A DNA stretch of 64,000 bases from Flavobacterium beibuense F44-8 (GCF_000769915.1 NZ_JRLV01000009.1:124001-188000), one strand, 5' to 3'; positions 49,410 through 58,226 are shown, counted from the stretch's first letter. Program-made: numbers and translations. Notes: generated from the letters alone by a model not told the origin.

Positions 49410-50174
49410 TTATTTAAGTACTTCCTTTAAGAATAATAAAAAATGTTCCCAACTTCTTTTATCTGCTTTTTCATTATAGGCAGCACCCTTTGAGTTATCG
49501 TTGCCGGCTTCTTTTTCGGTAAAGGCATGTACAGCATCACTATAGTACACCATTTGCCAGTCGGCATTACTGCTGTTCATTTCCTGTTGGAATGACTGTA
49601 TATCGCTTTGGGAAACGTATGGGTCATCTGCACCGTGTAATACCAATACTTTTGTATTGATGGTATTGTTTTCTCTCGTGGTATCTTTACCCAGCCCACC
49701 GTGGAAAGAAACAACACCTCTTACATTAAGGTTACCTCTGGCAGCCTCCAGTGCACCTGTACCTCCAAAACAATAGCCTATAACAACAATATTATTAGCA
49801 TCGGCTCCTGATTTAATAAGCTGTTCCAATGCCAGTGTTATTCTTTTTTGATACTCTTTATAGTTGGTTTTATAGTACCCCGATTGTTGTGCGGCTTCGT
49901 TAGTATTGGTAGGGTAGTTGCCTTCACCATAAATATCGGCAATAAAAGAATGATACCCCATACCAGATAGTTTTTGAGCTACTTCTTTAGAGTGGTTATT
50001 TATTCCTTTCCAGGCAGGTAATATTAGTATGCCGGGATTGTTGCTATTCGGTTTAGAGGGGATAGCTGCAAAGCCGTTAAGTTTTTGGTTTCCGTCGTTA
50101 TACGATACAGGTTTAAGCTGTGCTTGAGAAATGGTTGTCATACAAAGTGCTATAAAAAGATAAATGGTTTTCAT
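49410..50174 (-). CDS. Exported dienelactone hydrolase-family protein
   Basis: The 254-residue alpha/beta hydrolase has a signal peptide (MKTIYLFIALCMTTISQAQ), the nucleophile in VIGYCFGGTGALE (cysteine, as in dienelactone hydrolase), an acid in LHGADDPYV and the histidine in YYSDAVHAFTEKEAG. The substrate is unknown; most bacterial members are general esterases. It is transcribed alone, framed by two terminators. Confidence 0.9.
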   Translation of the reverse strand: MKTIYLFIALCMTTISQAQLKPVSYNDGNQKLNGFAAIPSKPNSNNPGILILPAWKGINNHSKEVAQKLSGMGYHSFIADIYGEGNYPTNTNEAAQQSGYYKTNYKEYQKRITLALEQLIKSGADANNIVVIGYCFGGTGALEAARGNLNVRGVVSFHGGLGKDTTRENNTINTKVLVLHGADDPYVSQSDIQSFQQEMNSSNADWQMVYYSDAVHAFTEKEAGNDNSKGAAYNEKADKRSWEHFLLFLKEVLK

Positions 50175-50206
50175 GGTATGATTAGTTTATAGGTAAATAT
50201 AAAAAA

Positions 50207-50239
50207 GAAAGCTTTTAGAAACAATTTCTAAAAGCTTTC
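50207..50239 (-). terminator. Terminator of the PfpI/DJ-1 gene
   Basis: GAAAGCTTTTAGAAA (50207-50221) and its complement (50225-50239) make a 15-bp stem with a CAA loop, with a T-run on the minus strand downstream. Confidence 0.85.
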
Positions 50240-50264
50240 GGTGAATTAAAGTATTAACCCTAAT

Positions 50265-50813
50265 TTATGCTCTTTGCAGCTCGTGTTTACCTTCTTTAAT
50301 TTCCTCTACCATTTTTTTATTAAAAGCCGGTAGGTCGTTAGGGGTACGGCTTGTTACCAGTCCGTTATCCACAACCACTTCTTCATCCACCCATTTTGCC
50401 CCTGCATTTATAAGGTCGGTTTTAACCGATGAGAATGATGTTAGTTTCCTGCCGTCTACCACATCGGCCTCAATAAGCATTTGCGGACCGTGGCAAATGG
50501 CAGCTACAGGTTTTTTATGTTCAAAGAAATCTTTCACAAACTGAACTGCTTTTTTATCCCTTCTCAGTAAATCCGGATTAATAACACCGCCAGGTAATAC
50601 CAGTGCATGATAGTCTGATGCCGAAGCTTCGCTTACAATTCTGTCTACCTTAAAATCTTTACCCCAGTTTCCGTTTGTCCACGATTTAATTGTACCACTT
50701 TCCAGGCTAATAATTTCGGCAGTCCAACCTTGTTGTTCAAGATGTTCTTTTGGTGATTGTAATTCGCTTTCTTCAAATCCGTTAGTTGCCAGTATGGCTA
50801 CTCTCTTTTCCAT
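50265..50813 (-). CDS. DJ-1/PfpI family protein
   Basis: The 182-residue protein starts KRVAILATNGFEESELQSPKEHLEQQGW and has the nucleophile elbow VAAICHGPQMLIEA with the reactive cysteine and ALVLPGGVINPDLLR. It groups with PfpI/YhbO-type proteins, linked to glyoxal/methylglyoxal or stress protection, though the activity is disputed. It is probably cytoplasmic and monocistronic. Its possible link with methylglyoxal synthase at the window start is only thematic. Confidence 0.9.
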   Translation of the reverse strand: MEKRVAILATNGFEESELQSPKEHLEQQGWTAEIISLESGTIKSWTNGNWGKDFKVDRIVSEASASDYHALVLPGGVINPDLLRRDKKAVQFVKDFFEHKKPVAAICHGPQMLIEADVVDGRKLTSFSSVKTDLINAGAKWVDEEVVVDNGLVTSRTPNDLPAFNKKMVEEIKEGKHELQRA

Positions 50814-50915
50814 AATTTTTTATCTTTTAATGGTTAGTAAATTATTTTAGTACTATAAAATTACATCATCAAAAATGGTACTTGTTTTAAGGCTGTACTA
50901 AAGTTGTGCTAATGT

Positions 50916-50948
50916 TTGTTAAGTAAGAAAACATTAGTAGTAATTTTA
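50916..50948 (+). promoter_or_regulatory. Promoter for the DUF421 gene
   Basis: TTG (50916-50918) and TAATTTTA (50941-50948, one mismatch to TAnnTTTG) have a 22-base spacer. The expected start of transcription near 50955 supports the ATG at 50975 as translation start. Confidence 0.5.
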
Positions 50949-50974
50949 GGATGATTCTAATTAAAATACTGAAA

Positions 50975-51667
50975 ATGAATACTGTTTTTGAATGGGACAG
51001 GATATTTTTTAATGATTTGCCTGTCTCTTTTTTAATTGAAGTTGTGTTTAGAACGGTGATAATGTTCATTATAGTTTTACTAACCCTTAAACTCACCGGA
51101 AAGAGAGGGGTAAAGCAACTTTCGGTTTTTGAGGTGGTAATAATTATTTCGCTTGGCAGTGCTGCAGGTGACCCTATGTTTTATAAAGACGTAGGCATTA
51201 TACCTGCCATAACCGTTTTTGTGTGTATACTTATTATGTATCGTGCCATAACCGTATTATTGGGTAAGAGTAAGAAGTTTGAAATTTTTATGGAAGGAAA
51301 GGTACAGTGTTTTGTGGAAGACGGACAGTTTTCCATCAATAATTTTGAAAGGGAAGATCTTGCCAAAGATGAGTTTTTTGCCGAGCTCAGATTAAAATCA
51401 ATAGAGCACTTAGGTCAGGTAAAAAACGCTTATATAGAAACAAACGGTGCTATTAGTGTATATTTTTATGAAGAGGATGCCATAAAGTACGGTCTCCCTA
51501 TACGTCCTCAGCTATTTGATTTAAAAAGTACGATAGTACCAAAATCAGGGATATATGCCTGTACTTTTTGTGCTAATACACAGGAGTTACAACCTACAAG
51601 TGCAGTTTGTTCGGTTTGTGGTAAAAACGAATGGGTAGAAGCAATACGAACCAAACGTGTACAATAA
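50975..51667 (+). CDS. DUF421 (YetF-like) membrane protein with C-terminal zinc ribbon
   Basis: The 230-residue protein has three N-terminal membrane helices (VVFRTVIMFIIVLLTLKLTG, FEVVIIISLGSAAGDPMF, IIPAITVFVCILIMYRAITVLLG), then the DUF421 cytosolic domain (LMEGKVQCFVEDGQFSINNFEREDLAKDEFFAELRLKSI) and an unusual end with two CxxC pairs (ACTFCANT and VCSVCGKNEW) that look like a zinc ribbon. YetF relatives affect spore germination or membrane functions, with unclear roles. The start at 50975 is preferred over 50951 because of the promoter. Confidence 0.85.
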   Translation: MNTVFEWDRIFFNDLPVSFLIEVVFRTVIMFIIVLLTLKLTGKRGVKQLSVFEVVIIISLGSAAGDPMFYKDVGIIPAITVFVCILIMYRAITVLLGKSKKFEIFMEGKVQCFVEDGQFSINNFEREDLAKDEFFAELRLKSIEHLGQVKNAYIETNGAISVYFYEEDAIKYGLPIRPQLFDLKSTIVPKSGIYACTFCANTQELQPTSAVCSVCGKNEWVEAIRTKRVQ

Positions 51668-51670
51668 AAA

Positions 51671-51699
51671 AACACTGTTGTGATGGATACAACAGTGTT
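51671..51699. terminator. Bidirectional terminator
   Basis: AACACTGTTGT (51671-51681) and ACAACAGTGTT (51689-51699) form an 11-bp stem, loop of 7, flanked by A and T runs, between DUF421 and the convergent Ser/Arg-repeat gene. Confidence 0.88.
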
Positions 51700-51725
51700 T
51701 TACATGATAGAATTATAGTAAATAA

Positions 51726-53030
51726 TTAACCTCGTGAATTTCTTGAGTCTGTAGATCTTGAAGGAGATGATGTTCTCGCAGGAGAACTGCTCCTTGAAGG
51801 TGAGCTTGACCTTACTGCAGGACTACTGCTTCTTGAAGGAGAAGAATTTCTTATTGACGGGCTACTAGACCTTGAAGGTGAACTCGATCTTACTGCCGGA
51901 GAACTGCTCCTTGAAGGAGATGAACTTCTTATTGTAGAAGAACTGTTATTGCTTGAAGGCGAACTTCTCCTTACAGATTGTGAGTTATTTCTCGAAGGGG
52001 TAGCATCAAAACTTCTTGTCGAAGATGATGAAGGTGTAGACCTTACAGTATTACTGTTACCGTTTGTTCTTGACGGGGTTGTAGTGGTTCTTGTATTATC
52101 GTTACCTCTGGTAGAAGGTGAAGTAATTGCCGAGCCTCTTGAAGGTGTTGTTACCCTTACATTTCCGTTATTGTCTGTTCTTGCAGAGTTTAAGCTTCTG
52201 CCTCTGTTATAGTTACTGTCCTGAGATACGCGGGATGGGTTAGAGTAAGAAGTTCTTGCTGATGTTGAAGCCGAACGTTGTACTCGTGAGCTTTCCCTTG
52301 TTTGTTCAAGTGCATATCTATTAGTAGCATTTGTCCTGCTTGTAAATGAACGGTTAGGATGCTGCCTTTCGTAAGCGTTACTTCTTCTGGTGTTATACAT
52401 AGCTACCGCTCGTGAGCTTCTTCTTGTGCTTACATAGTTGTAAGTATTGTTTACGTTAATGTGCACGTGAATATTGTTTCTGTATCTGTACACAGGACAC
52501 GGAGCCCAGTAGCTGTAATAGGTGGGGTAGTAACCCCAATACCAAGGTGAATAGTAAGGACGGTATGACACTGCCCAAAACACATCAAATATTACAGGTC
52601 TTGAAACATACACGGGTTCGTATATATAGTTAGGGCCATACATGTAAACATCGCCTACTACCTGTACCTGTACATTGCTTCCGTTTCTTTCTACTTCAAT
52701 AGTAGCAATATCCTGATAAGTATCTATACCTAATACGGCCTGTAGTATGATTAAGTGTGTATTACTTTGTGTTGCTTCAACCACCCTAAGGTAGTCTACA
52801 TAGTTATCACCATTAAGGTCAAGGTTCGATATTCTGGCATCCGGATCGTTAATTCTTCTTTCAAAGTCTTCAAGATCGGCCGATTCTCCAAAAATAGAGG
52901 CAACTGCCCTAAGGTCTAAGTTATCGCTTATATCGGTACTGTTAGCCCTGACGGTGGTAACGTCCTGAGCGAAAATTTGATTTACAGAAAGTAAAACAAA
53001 AAGGGCTATATGTAATATTCTCGTTTTCAT
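51726..53030 (-). CDS. Secreted Ser/Arg-rich repeat protein
   Basis: The 434-residue exported protein (signal peptide MKTRILHIALFVLLSVNQIFAQ) has three parts: an N-terminal domain with an EF-hand/dockerin-like loop (DLNGDNYVDYL near residue 75), a Tyr/Trp/Pro-rich middle (YRPYYSPWYWGYYPTYYSYW), and a basic, low-complexity C-terminal half of Ser, Arg, Thr and Asn. The last 75 residues repeat a 12-residue unit of the form SSPSRSSSPAVR about five times. The basic tail may bind polyanions such as LPS, DNA or exopolysaccharide. No known family for the whole protein; the role is open. Confidence 0.8.
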   Translation of the reverse strand: MKTRILHIALFVLLSVNQIFAQDVTTVRANSTDISDNLDLRAVASIFGESADLEDFERRINDPDARISNLDLNGDNYVDYLRVVEATQSNTHLIILQAVLGIDTYQDIATIEVERNGSNVQVQVVGDVYMYGPNYIYEPVYVSRPVIFDVFWAVSYRPYYSPWYWGYYPTYYSYWAPCPVYRYRNNIHVHINVNNTYNYVSTRRSSRAVAMYNTRRSNAYERQHPNRSFTSRTNATNRYALEQTRESSRVQRSASTSARTSYSNPSRVSQDSNYNRGRSLNSARTDNNGNVRVTTPSRGSAITSPSTRGNDNTRTTTTPSRTNGNSNTVRSTPSSSSTRSFDATPSRNNSQSVRRSSPSSNNSSSTIRSSSPSRSSSPAVRSSSPSRSSSPSIRNSSPSRSSSPAVRSSSPSRSSSPARTSSPSRSTDSRNSRG

Positions 53031-53176
53031 AGTCTCAAAGTATTTATTTGCCCAAAAAATTAATTTTTTGTTGTTTGATTATAAATAACCAATTACTGTG
53101 CCAATAATTTTTTATACCTTTATGCTACCGTGAAAAACCCTTTATTTATAGGGGTTTTAAATAAATTGCACTTAAT

Positions 53177-53671
53177 ATGGAAATTATAAAAGCCGGCTTT
53201 GGTGACTATAATTTAGTTTATACCCTGGCCGAAAAAGTTTGGCCACAAACATATAAAAATATTCTTACTCAGGATCAAATAACCTATATGTTTGAAATGA
53301 TGTATAGTCAAGAGGCTTATAATGAGCAAATTGAAAAAAAAGGTCATCAGTTTTTACTTATAAGAGACGAGAATGGTTATTTGGGATTTGCCTCTTATGA
53401 ACTTAACTACGATAATAAACCTATAACCAAAGTGCATAAAATATATGTACTACCCCAAACACAGGGTAAAGGTGTAGGGCGTGCTCTTATTGATAAGATA
53501 TCAAAAATTGCGACAGATAATAATAATACTGTTGTATCATTAAACGTAAACAGATATAATACTGCTATTGGGTTTTATGAAAAAATAGGCTTTGTTAAAG
53601 TAGGGCAGGAAGATATTGATATAGGTAACGGTTATCTTATGGAAGATTATATAATGCAAAAAGCAGTGTAA
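53177..53671 (+). CDS. GNAT family N-acetyltransferase
   Basis: The 164-residue protein begins MEIIKAGFGDYNLVYTLAEKVWPQTY and has the motif A segment KVHKIYVLPQTQGKGVGRALIDKISKIA with the QGKGVG acetyl-CoA loop, then VVSLNVNRYNTAIGFYEKIGFVKVGQ (motif B). The acceptor is unknown. The gene is monocistronic and its stop codon lies within a hairpin terminator. Confidence 0.88.
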   Translation: MEIIKAGFGDYNLVYTLAEKVWPQTYKNILTQDQITYMFEMMYSQEAYNEQIEKKGHQFLLIRDENGYLGFASYELNYDNKPITKVHKIYVLPQTQGKGVGRALIDKISKIATDNNNTVVSLNVNRYNTAIGFYEKIGFVKVGQEDIDIGNGYLMEDYIMQKAV

Positions 53672-53683
53672 TTACACTGCTTT
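53660..53683. terminator. Bidirectional terminator overlapping the GNAT stop codon
   Basis: AAAGCAGTGTAA and TTACACTGCTTT form a perfect 24-base palindrome followed by TATTTTTT. It ends both the GNAT gene and the convergent YihY gene. Confidence 0.82.
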
Positions 53684-53688
53684 ATTTT

Positions 53689-54633
53689 TTATCTGGATTT
53701 GCTCTCCCTGCTACGGAGAGCTGTTATGGGGAGCACTTTTACTTCCTTTTCGGTTTCTTTTTCCTCTACATACACTGCATAATCGGCTGGTTTGATGGCC
53801 GAACCAATATGTTCTGAATAGGCCTTTGTAAATTCGGCACCAATGTACAAAATAGCTGCCGAGAAGTATACCCACAATAATATAACTATTATAGATCCGG
53901 CTGCTCCATAAGGAGATCCGGCTGCCGTAGTTTCAATATATAAGCCTATAAGGTACCGACCCAGCATGAAAAGGCAGGCTGTAAAAAAAGCACCAACTCT
54001 TACATCTTTCCAGGAAATTTGGGCATCGGGCAGTACTTTGAATATTACCCCGAATAAGACGGTTATTACCCCGAAGTTGATGAGTATATCGGCAACGTTA
54101 ACTAATATAATGGCTATTTGCGGGAAGTAAGATCTCATGGTGTCACTTAAAGCGAGCAATACACCATTTACCAGTAATGATACTATTAGAAGAAATCCAA
54201 GCCCAATAATTACTGAGCCCGAAAGCAATCGGTTTTTAATAAGTTTTAACCATCCTTTTTTTGGCTTGGCTTTTAGTTTCCATATCATATTAATGGAATC
54301 CTGTATTTCATTGAAAACTGTTGTAGCACCAATAACAAGGGTAACCGCTCCTACAATCATGGATATATTGGTTTTACCAGATAGTTCGAGGTTTTGAATA
54401 ATGTTTTGTATTTGTGAAGCAGCATCACTGCCTATAAGTCCGTTAATTTCGGCAAAAACCTTTCCTTCTACGGCTTCCTTACCAAAAAATAGTCCGGTTA
54501 GTGATATTATCAGTAAAAGTAGCGGAGCAAGCGAAAAAACCGTATAGTAGGACAGTGAGGCACTCAGTTTTAGTCCTTTATCCTGCATAAAGCCGATAAA
54601 CGTATCCTTTATAACTTTTATAATAGGTTTCAT
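53689..54633 (-). CDS. YihY/BrkB family membrane protein
   Basis: The 314-residue protein has about six membrane helices and the YihY core GLKLSASLSYYTVFSLAPLLLLIISLTGLFFG, the MIWKLKAKPKKGWLKLIKNRLLS loop and GRYLIGLYIETTAAGSPYGAAGSIIVILLWVYFSAAILYIGAEFTKAY. The family was once called ribonuclease BN by mistake; its function is unknown. The C-terminal tail is charged. The ATG at 54633 begins MKPIIKVIKDTF, nine residues shorter than the longest frame. Confidence 0.9.
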   Translation of the reverse strand: MKPIIKVIKDTFIGFMQDKGLKLSASLSYYTVFSLAPLLLLIISLTGLFFGKEAVEGKVFAEINGLIGSDAASQIQNIIQNLELSGKTNISMIVGAVTLVIGATTVFNEIQDSINMIWKLKAKPKKGWLKLIKNRLLSGSVIIGLGFLLIVSLLVNGVLLALSDTMRSYFPQIAIILVNVADILINFGVITVLFGVIFKVLPDAQISWKDVRVGAFFTACLFMLGRYLIGLYIETTAAGSPYGAAGSIIVILLWVYFSAAILYIGAEFTKAYSEHIGSAIKPADYAVYVEEKETEKEVKVLPITALRSRESKSR

Positions 54634-54926
54634 GAGTTTCCTTTTAGAATATGCGATCATGGGAGGTGTGTTTGTTGTGTGACTAAGTTATTAAGCCTGT
54701 TTTTTAAATACTATAATATTAACATTCTTATAAGGAACTTAGATAATTAAAAACACTTTTTAAGTGTAAATTTTAACCTACACTTTAAAAACCCAAAGTT
54801 TTCATAAAACTTACAATTTAAGCTGATTACGTATTGTTACTAATTTTTTAAGCAGTAAATTTATAGTACTTATATAAGTAAGTAAAAACTTATATAAAGC
54901 ATGTACTATCACAAAAAATCGCATCT

Positions 54927-56201
54927 ATGAGAATTGTAATTATTGGCGGAGGTTTTGCCGGGATCAATTTAGCCGAAAAACTCGCCGGGAATGAAAACTT
55001 TAAGGTAACGCTGGTAGATAAAAATAACTATAATTTTTTCCCGCCGCTCATCTATCAGGTAGCTACGGCTTATTTGGAGCCTTCGAGTATAAGCTACCCA
55101 TTCAGGAAACTTTTCAGAAAAAAGAAAAACATACAGTTTCGTCTTGCCGAATTTCATTCGGTTAACATGGCTGAGAATAAAGTAATATTAAGTAACGGCG
55201 AACTGGAATATGATAAGCTTGTTTTTGCAACCGGGGCAGAGAGTAATTATTTCGGAATGGAAAATGTAAAGAAAAATGCCATTCCGATGAAAACGCTTAA
55301 TGATGCTATTGAAATGCGTAATAAATTATTACAGCGCATGGAAAAGGCAGCTATTTGTAAAAACAGTAAGGAACGCCGTAAGTACTTAACTATTGTTGTA
55401 GCCGGTGGCGGACCAACAGGTGTGGAGGTATCGGGTATGTTTGCCGAAATGCGTAATGGTATTTTACGTAAGGAATACCCTGAACTATCTACAACAGTGA
55501 GTAATATTTACCTTGTTGATGGCGGACCTAATTTGTTAGGCCCTATGAGTAAGGCTTCGCAGCAAGATACTCTTGATGCTCTTACTAAACTTGGGGTTAT
55601 TGTCAAGCTCAATACACGTGTTACCGATTATGTTGATGATGTGGTACACTTTGCTGACGGACAAACCATAACCACAAAAAACCTTATTTGGGCAGCAGGT
55701 GTATGGGCTAAGGTATTTGAAGGGCTTCCGCAGGAATGTTACGGCAGGGGCAGAAGAATGTTAGTTGACGGACATAATAAAGTACAGGGCACCGAAAATG
55801 TATATGCTTTAGGAGATACCTGTATAATGCTTAATGTTGATAAAGCTTTCCCTGATGGGCATCCGCAATTGGCACAAACAGCTATACAACAGGGAATGCA
55901 CCTGGCAGAGAATCTTAAAAGGGAATTAAAAGGAGAAACATTAAAACCTTTTAAGTACAATGATAAAGGCTCAATGGCTATTATAGGTAAAAATAAGGCA
56001 GTGGTAGATTTACCTAAGCCTGTTATGCACTTTAAAGGCTTTATTGCATGGTTAATGTGGTTGTTTATCCACGTGATGTCGCTTATAGGCTACCGTAACA
56101 GGTTTGCCACAGCCTGGAACTGGATGATTGCTTATTTCTCTCAAGATCAATCACTACGTATGATTATACGGCCTAATAAGCGTAAAGGCGCTATTAATTA
56201 G
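54927..56201 (+). CDS. ndh: Type II NADH dehydrogenase (NDH-2)
   Basis: The 424-residue flavoprotein oxidises NADH and passes electrons to menaquinone without proton pumping. It has the FAD site IVIIGGGFAGINLAEKL at the N-terminus, the NAD(P) site IVVAGGGPTGVEVSG near residue 160, the AAGVWA segment, and the YALGDTCIM FAD-C motif, followed by LAQTAIQQG, the quinone-site AQxAxQxG pattern. A hydrophobic amphipathic C-terminal part (FIAWLMWLFIHVMSLIGYRNRF) attaches it to the membrane. The 266-base gap upstream shows only AT-rich sequence and short repeats of TATATAAGTAAG type. Confidence 0.92.
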   Translation: MRIVIIGGGFAGINLAEKLAGNENFKVTLVDKNNYNFFPPLIYQVATAYLEPSSISYPFRKLFRKKKNIQFRLAEFHSVNMAENKVILSNGELEYDKLVFATGAESNYFGMENVKKNAIPMKTLNDAIEMRNKLLQRMEKAAICKNSKERRKYLTIVVAGGGPTGVEVSGMFAEMRNGILRKEYPELSTTVSNIYLVDGGPNLLGPMSKASQQDTLDALTKLGVIVKLNTRVTDYVDDVVHFADGQTITTKNLIWAAGVWAKVFEGLPQECYGRGRRMLVDGHNKVQGTENVYALGDTCIMLNVDKAFPDGHPQLAQTAIQQGMHLAENLKRELKGETLKPFKYNDKGSMAIIGKNKAVVDLPKPVMHFKGFIAWLMWLFIHVMSLIGYRNRFATAWNWMIAYFSQDQSLRMIIRPNKRKGAIN

Positions 56202-56220
56202 GGAGTATAATAACATAAAT

Positions 56221-56357
56221 AAAGGGAATATCTCAAAAAACACTAATGATTACGCATTGTCATTTTGACGATAGGAAAAATCTCTTCTAAAATTAGTTTG
56301 AGATTCTTCATTTCACTGCGTTACATTCAGAATGGCATTTTTGAGATATTCTCTTTT
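56221..56357. repeat. Palindromic intergenic repeat with terminal inverted repeats
   Basis: GAATATCTCAAAAA at 56226-56239 and its exact complement at 56338-56351 bound the element, with one mismatch beyond. Inside, TGTCATTTTGACGATAGG and TTCATTTCACTGC...CATTCAGAATGGCA form an inner inverted pair. Such GTCATTTCGACG/GAGATTCTTC-type units are familiar as dispersed intergenic repeats in Bacteroidota, comparable to REP or MITE elements. It sits between convergent ndh and the chimera gene, where it may also act as a terminator. Copy number elsewhere in the genome is unknown. Confidence 0.65.
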
Positions 56358-56360
56358 ATA

Positions 56361-58115
56361 TTATTTGTAAGGTATATAGTTAAGCCATTGCCACGGCATA
56401 TATTTATCGGCAATGCTATACTCTAAAAGCTCTTTAAAAACACTCTCGGCATTATCAGAATTGCTCATAATCAATATCCCTTTTCCTGATTTAGGGAAGA
56501 TAATGGAGTAGTGCTGGAACCCACTACCGTGACCTCCTTTAAAAACACCTACGCCATAAGGAGTTTCAATATAACCCCACCCAAGTCCGTAGCTTAATTT
56601 TATATTCTCATATTTATCAGTAGTAAGTTTAGCACCTTCATTAAACTGGGTAAGAGAGTTTATTTTTACCTGTGGGCTAAACATCTCATTGGTCGATTCC
56701 TTACTGATTAATTTATTATTAAGCACAGCGGTTAAAAACTTCACATAATCACTAAATGTAGTTTCCATAGTACTGGCCGATCTGGGTTCGTTATCCTTGT
56801 CCTTTTCATAAAGGCTTCCGTCTTTAGCATGCCCGTAAGCAAAATCCTTTTCAAACTCAGGTTTCCATTCAAAAGCAGAATTATTCATTCCTAACGGTTT
56901 GAAAATATTTTCCTGAACCAGTTCTTCCAGGTTTTTACCGGTAATCTTTTCCAGTACTACCTGCAGGTAAACAAAGCCTTCACCACTATAGGAGTATTTT
57001 TCACCCGGAATACCGTGTACCTTTAATTTCATATCGGGTTCAAAAAATCTCCAGTTAATAAATCCGGTAGTATGGGCAAGGCACATGCGGGCAGTTATTT
57101 TATGATACAGGCTATCGGTTTCTAACCCCCTGTAATCGTCATGCCATTTGGTTTGCGGCTCGTATTGATATATTTTTTTGGGCAGGTAGGACTCAAGCGG
57201 AGTATCAATATCAATCACACCATCTTCAACCATTTTCATTGTTAAAACAGCAAATACAGCCTTACTTAGGGATGCTCCATAAATACTTGTAGAATCGGTT
57301 AGGAGTAATTTTTCTGAAGCATCCTTATATCCGGTTACATGTTCATATACCGGTTGATTGTTATTAAATATAGCTACTGCCATGCCTGTTACATTAGCCT
57401 CTTTTGTAAGGTGGTCAACTTTGTAGCTAACAGAATCTTTTATAATAGTACTACCGTCTAAGCGTTCAATAGTATTGTTGCTTTTGGTATTACAGCTACT
57501 AACAAAAGCCATAATGAGAATAACAGCCAGTATTTTTGAGGTAGCTCCTTTTTTATATTTTAAAAACGGAATAGATAACGGGTAATAGCATTTGTCCTTT
57601 TTCAATACATAAATGATATTGAATATTACTATTGCAATGCAAATAGGTACAGTGAGTATGAATATTAGGAATCCTAAGCCTGCTCCTACAGTCATTAAGG
57701 CAACAAATGATAATACTGCATAAATTAATACCGAGATTTGGAAATTGATGACCTTTATACCGTGTTTGTCATAAATAGGATTGTCTTCTCTTTTATGTAT
57801 CCAAAGGAAAAGAGGTATTAATACATTACATAACGGAATGAAAAGACCTAAAAGAGGGGTGGCATGTATTAGTAACAGCCATTTCTTTTTTATGGTTTCT
57901 TCCTTTGGGTCATCCAGGGGTAATAAGTCGTTTACTTCAACATCAAGGGCTGCGGCAAGCAGTTTAATGGTATTAAGGTGCGGATTCACATCTGCGTTCT
58001 CTATACGTTGTATAGTACGCACGGTAACATTTGTTCTTAGGGATAGTTCTTCCTGAGATAATCCTTTAATTTTTCTCTGATACTTTAATCTTTCGGCAAT
58101 TGATTGATTCTTCAT
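56361..58115 (-). CDS. XRE DNA-binding / DUF4870-like membrane / serine beta-lactamase-like chimera
   Basis: The 584-residue protein has three modules. Residues 1-65 form an XRE helix-turn-helix (GLSQEELSLRTNVTVRTIQRIENADVNPH). Residues 75-190 are a membrane region like the short HTH-DUF4870 proteins. After KYKKGATSK comes a helix ending FVSSC (Cys208), resembling a lipoprotein signal, then a beta-lactamase/serine hydrolase domain (about 230-584) with SLSK (Ser282, Lys285), YSYSGEGF and GGHGSGFQH as SxxK, YxN and KTG equivalents. It looks like a fusion of an HTH-membrane gene with a lipoprotein hydrolase gene. A sensor-regulator function is inferred. The ATG at 58115 is preferred. Confidence 0.85.
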   Translation of the reverse strand: MKNQSIAERLKYQRKIKGLSQEELSLRTNVTVRTIQRIENADVNPHLNTIKLLAAALDVEVNDLLPLDDPKEETIKKKWLLLIHATPLLGLFIPLCNVLIPLFLWIHKREDNPIYDKHGIKVINFQISVLIYAVLSFVALMTVGAGLGFLIFILTVPICIAIVIFNIIYVLKKDKCYYPLSIPFLKYKKGATSKILAVILIMAFVSSCNTKSNNTIERLDGSTIIKDSVSYKVDHLTKEANVTGMAVAIFNNNQPVYEHVTGYKDASEKLLLTDSTSIYGASLSKAVFAVLTMKMVEDGVIDIDTPLESYLPKKIYQYEPQTKWHDDYRGLETDSLYHKITARMCLAHTTGFINWRFFEPDMKLKVHGIPGEKYSYSGEGFVYLQVVLEKITGKNLEELVQENIFKPLGMNNSAFEWKPEFEKDFAYGHAKDGSLYEKDKDNEPRSASTMETTFSDYVKFLTAVLNNKLISKESTNEMFSPQVKINSLTQFNEGAKLTTDKYENIKLSYGLGWGYIETPYGVGVFKGGHGSGFQHYSIIFPKSGKGILIMSNSDNAESVFKELLEYSIADKYMPWQWLNYIPYK

Positions 58116-58226
58116 GATTTTTAGTTTTAGATTATGAAGCAAATGTATCCTATCCGGCCTGTCTTTACCCCGACATTTACATGTCATGTATCTGTCATTA
58201 CCTATAAATAAAGGGGTAGCCGTTTA

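Noticed and set aside
51735..51960. 36-base periodic sequence that could suggest a CRISPR or satellite
   Set aside because: The period codes for the SSPSRSSSPAVR protein repeat; there are no spacers, and the frame is kept throughout.
54661..54926. Small RNA or riboswitch in the 266-base gap before ndh
   Set aside because: Only AT-rich sequence with TATATAAGTAAG-type short repeats; no conserved aptamer core or stable GC stem.
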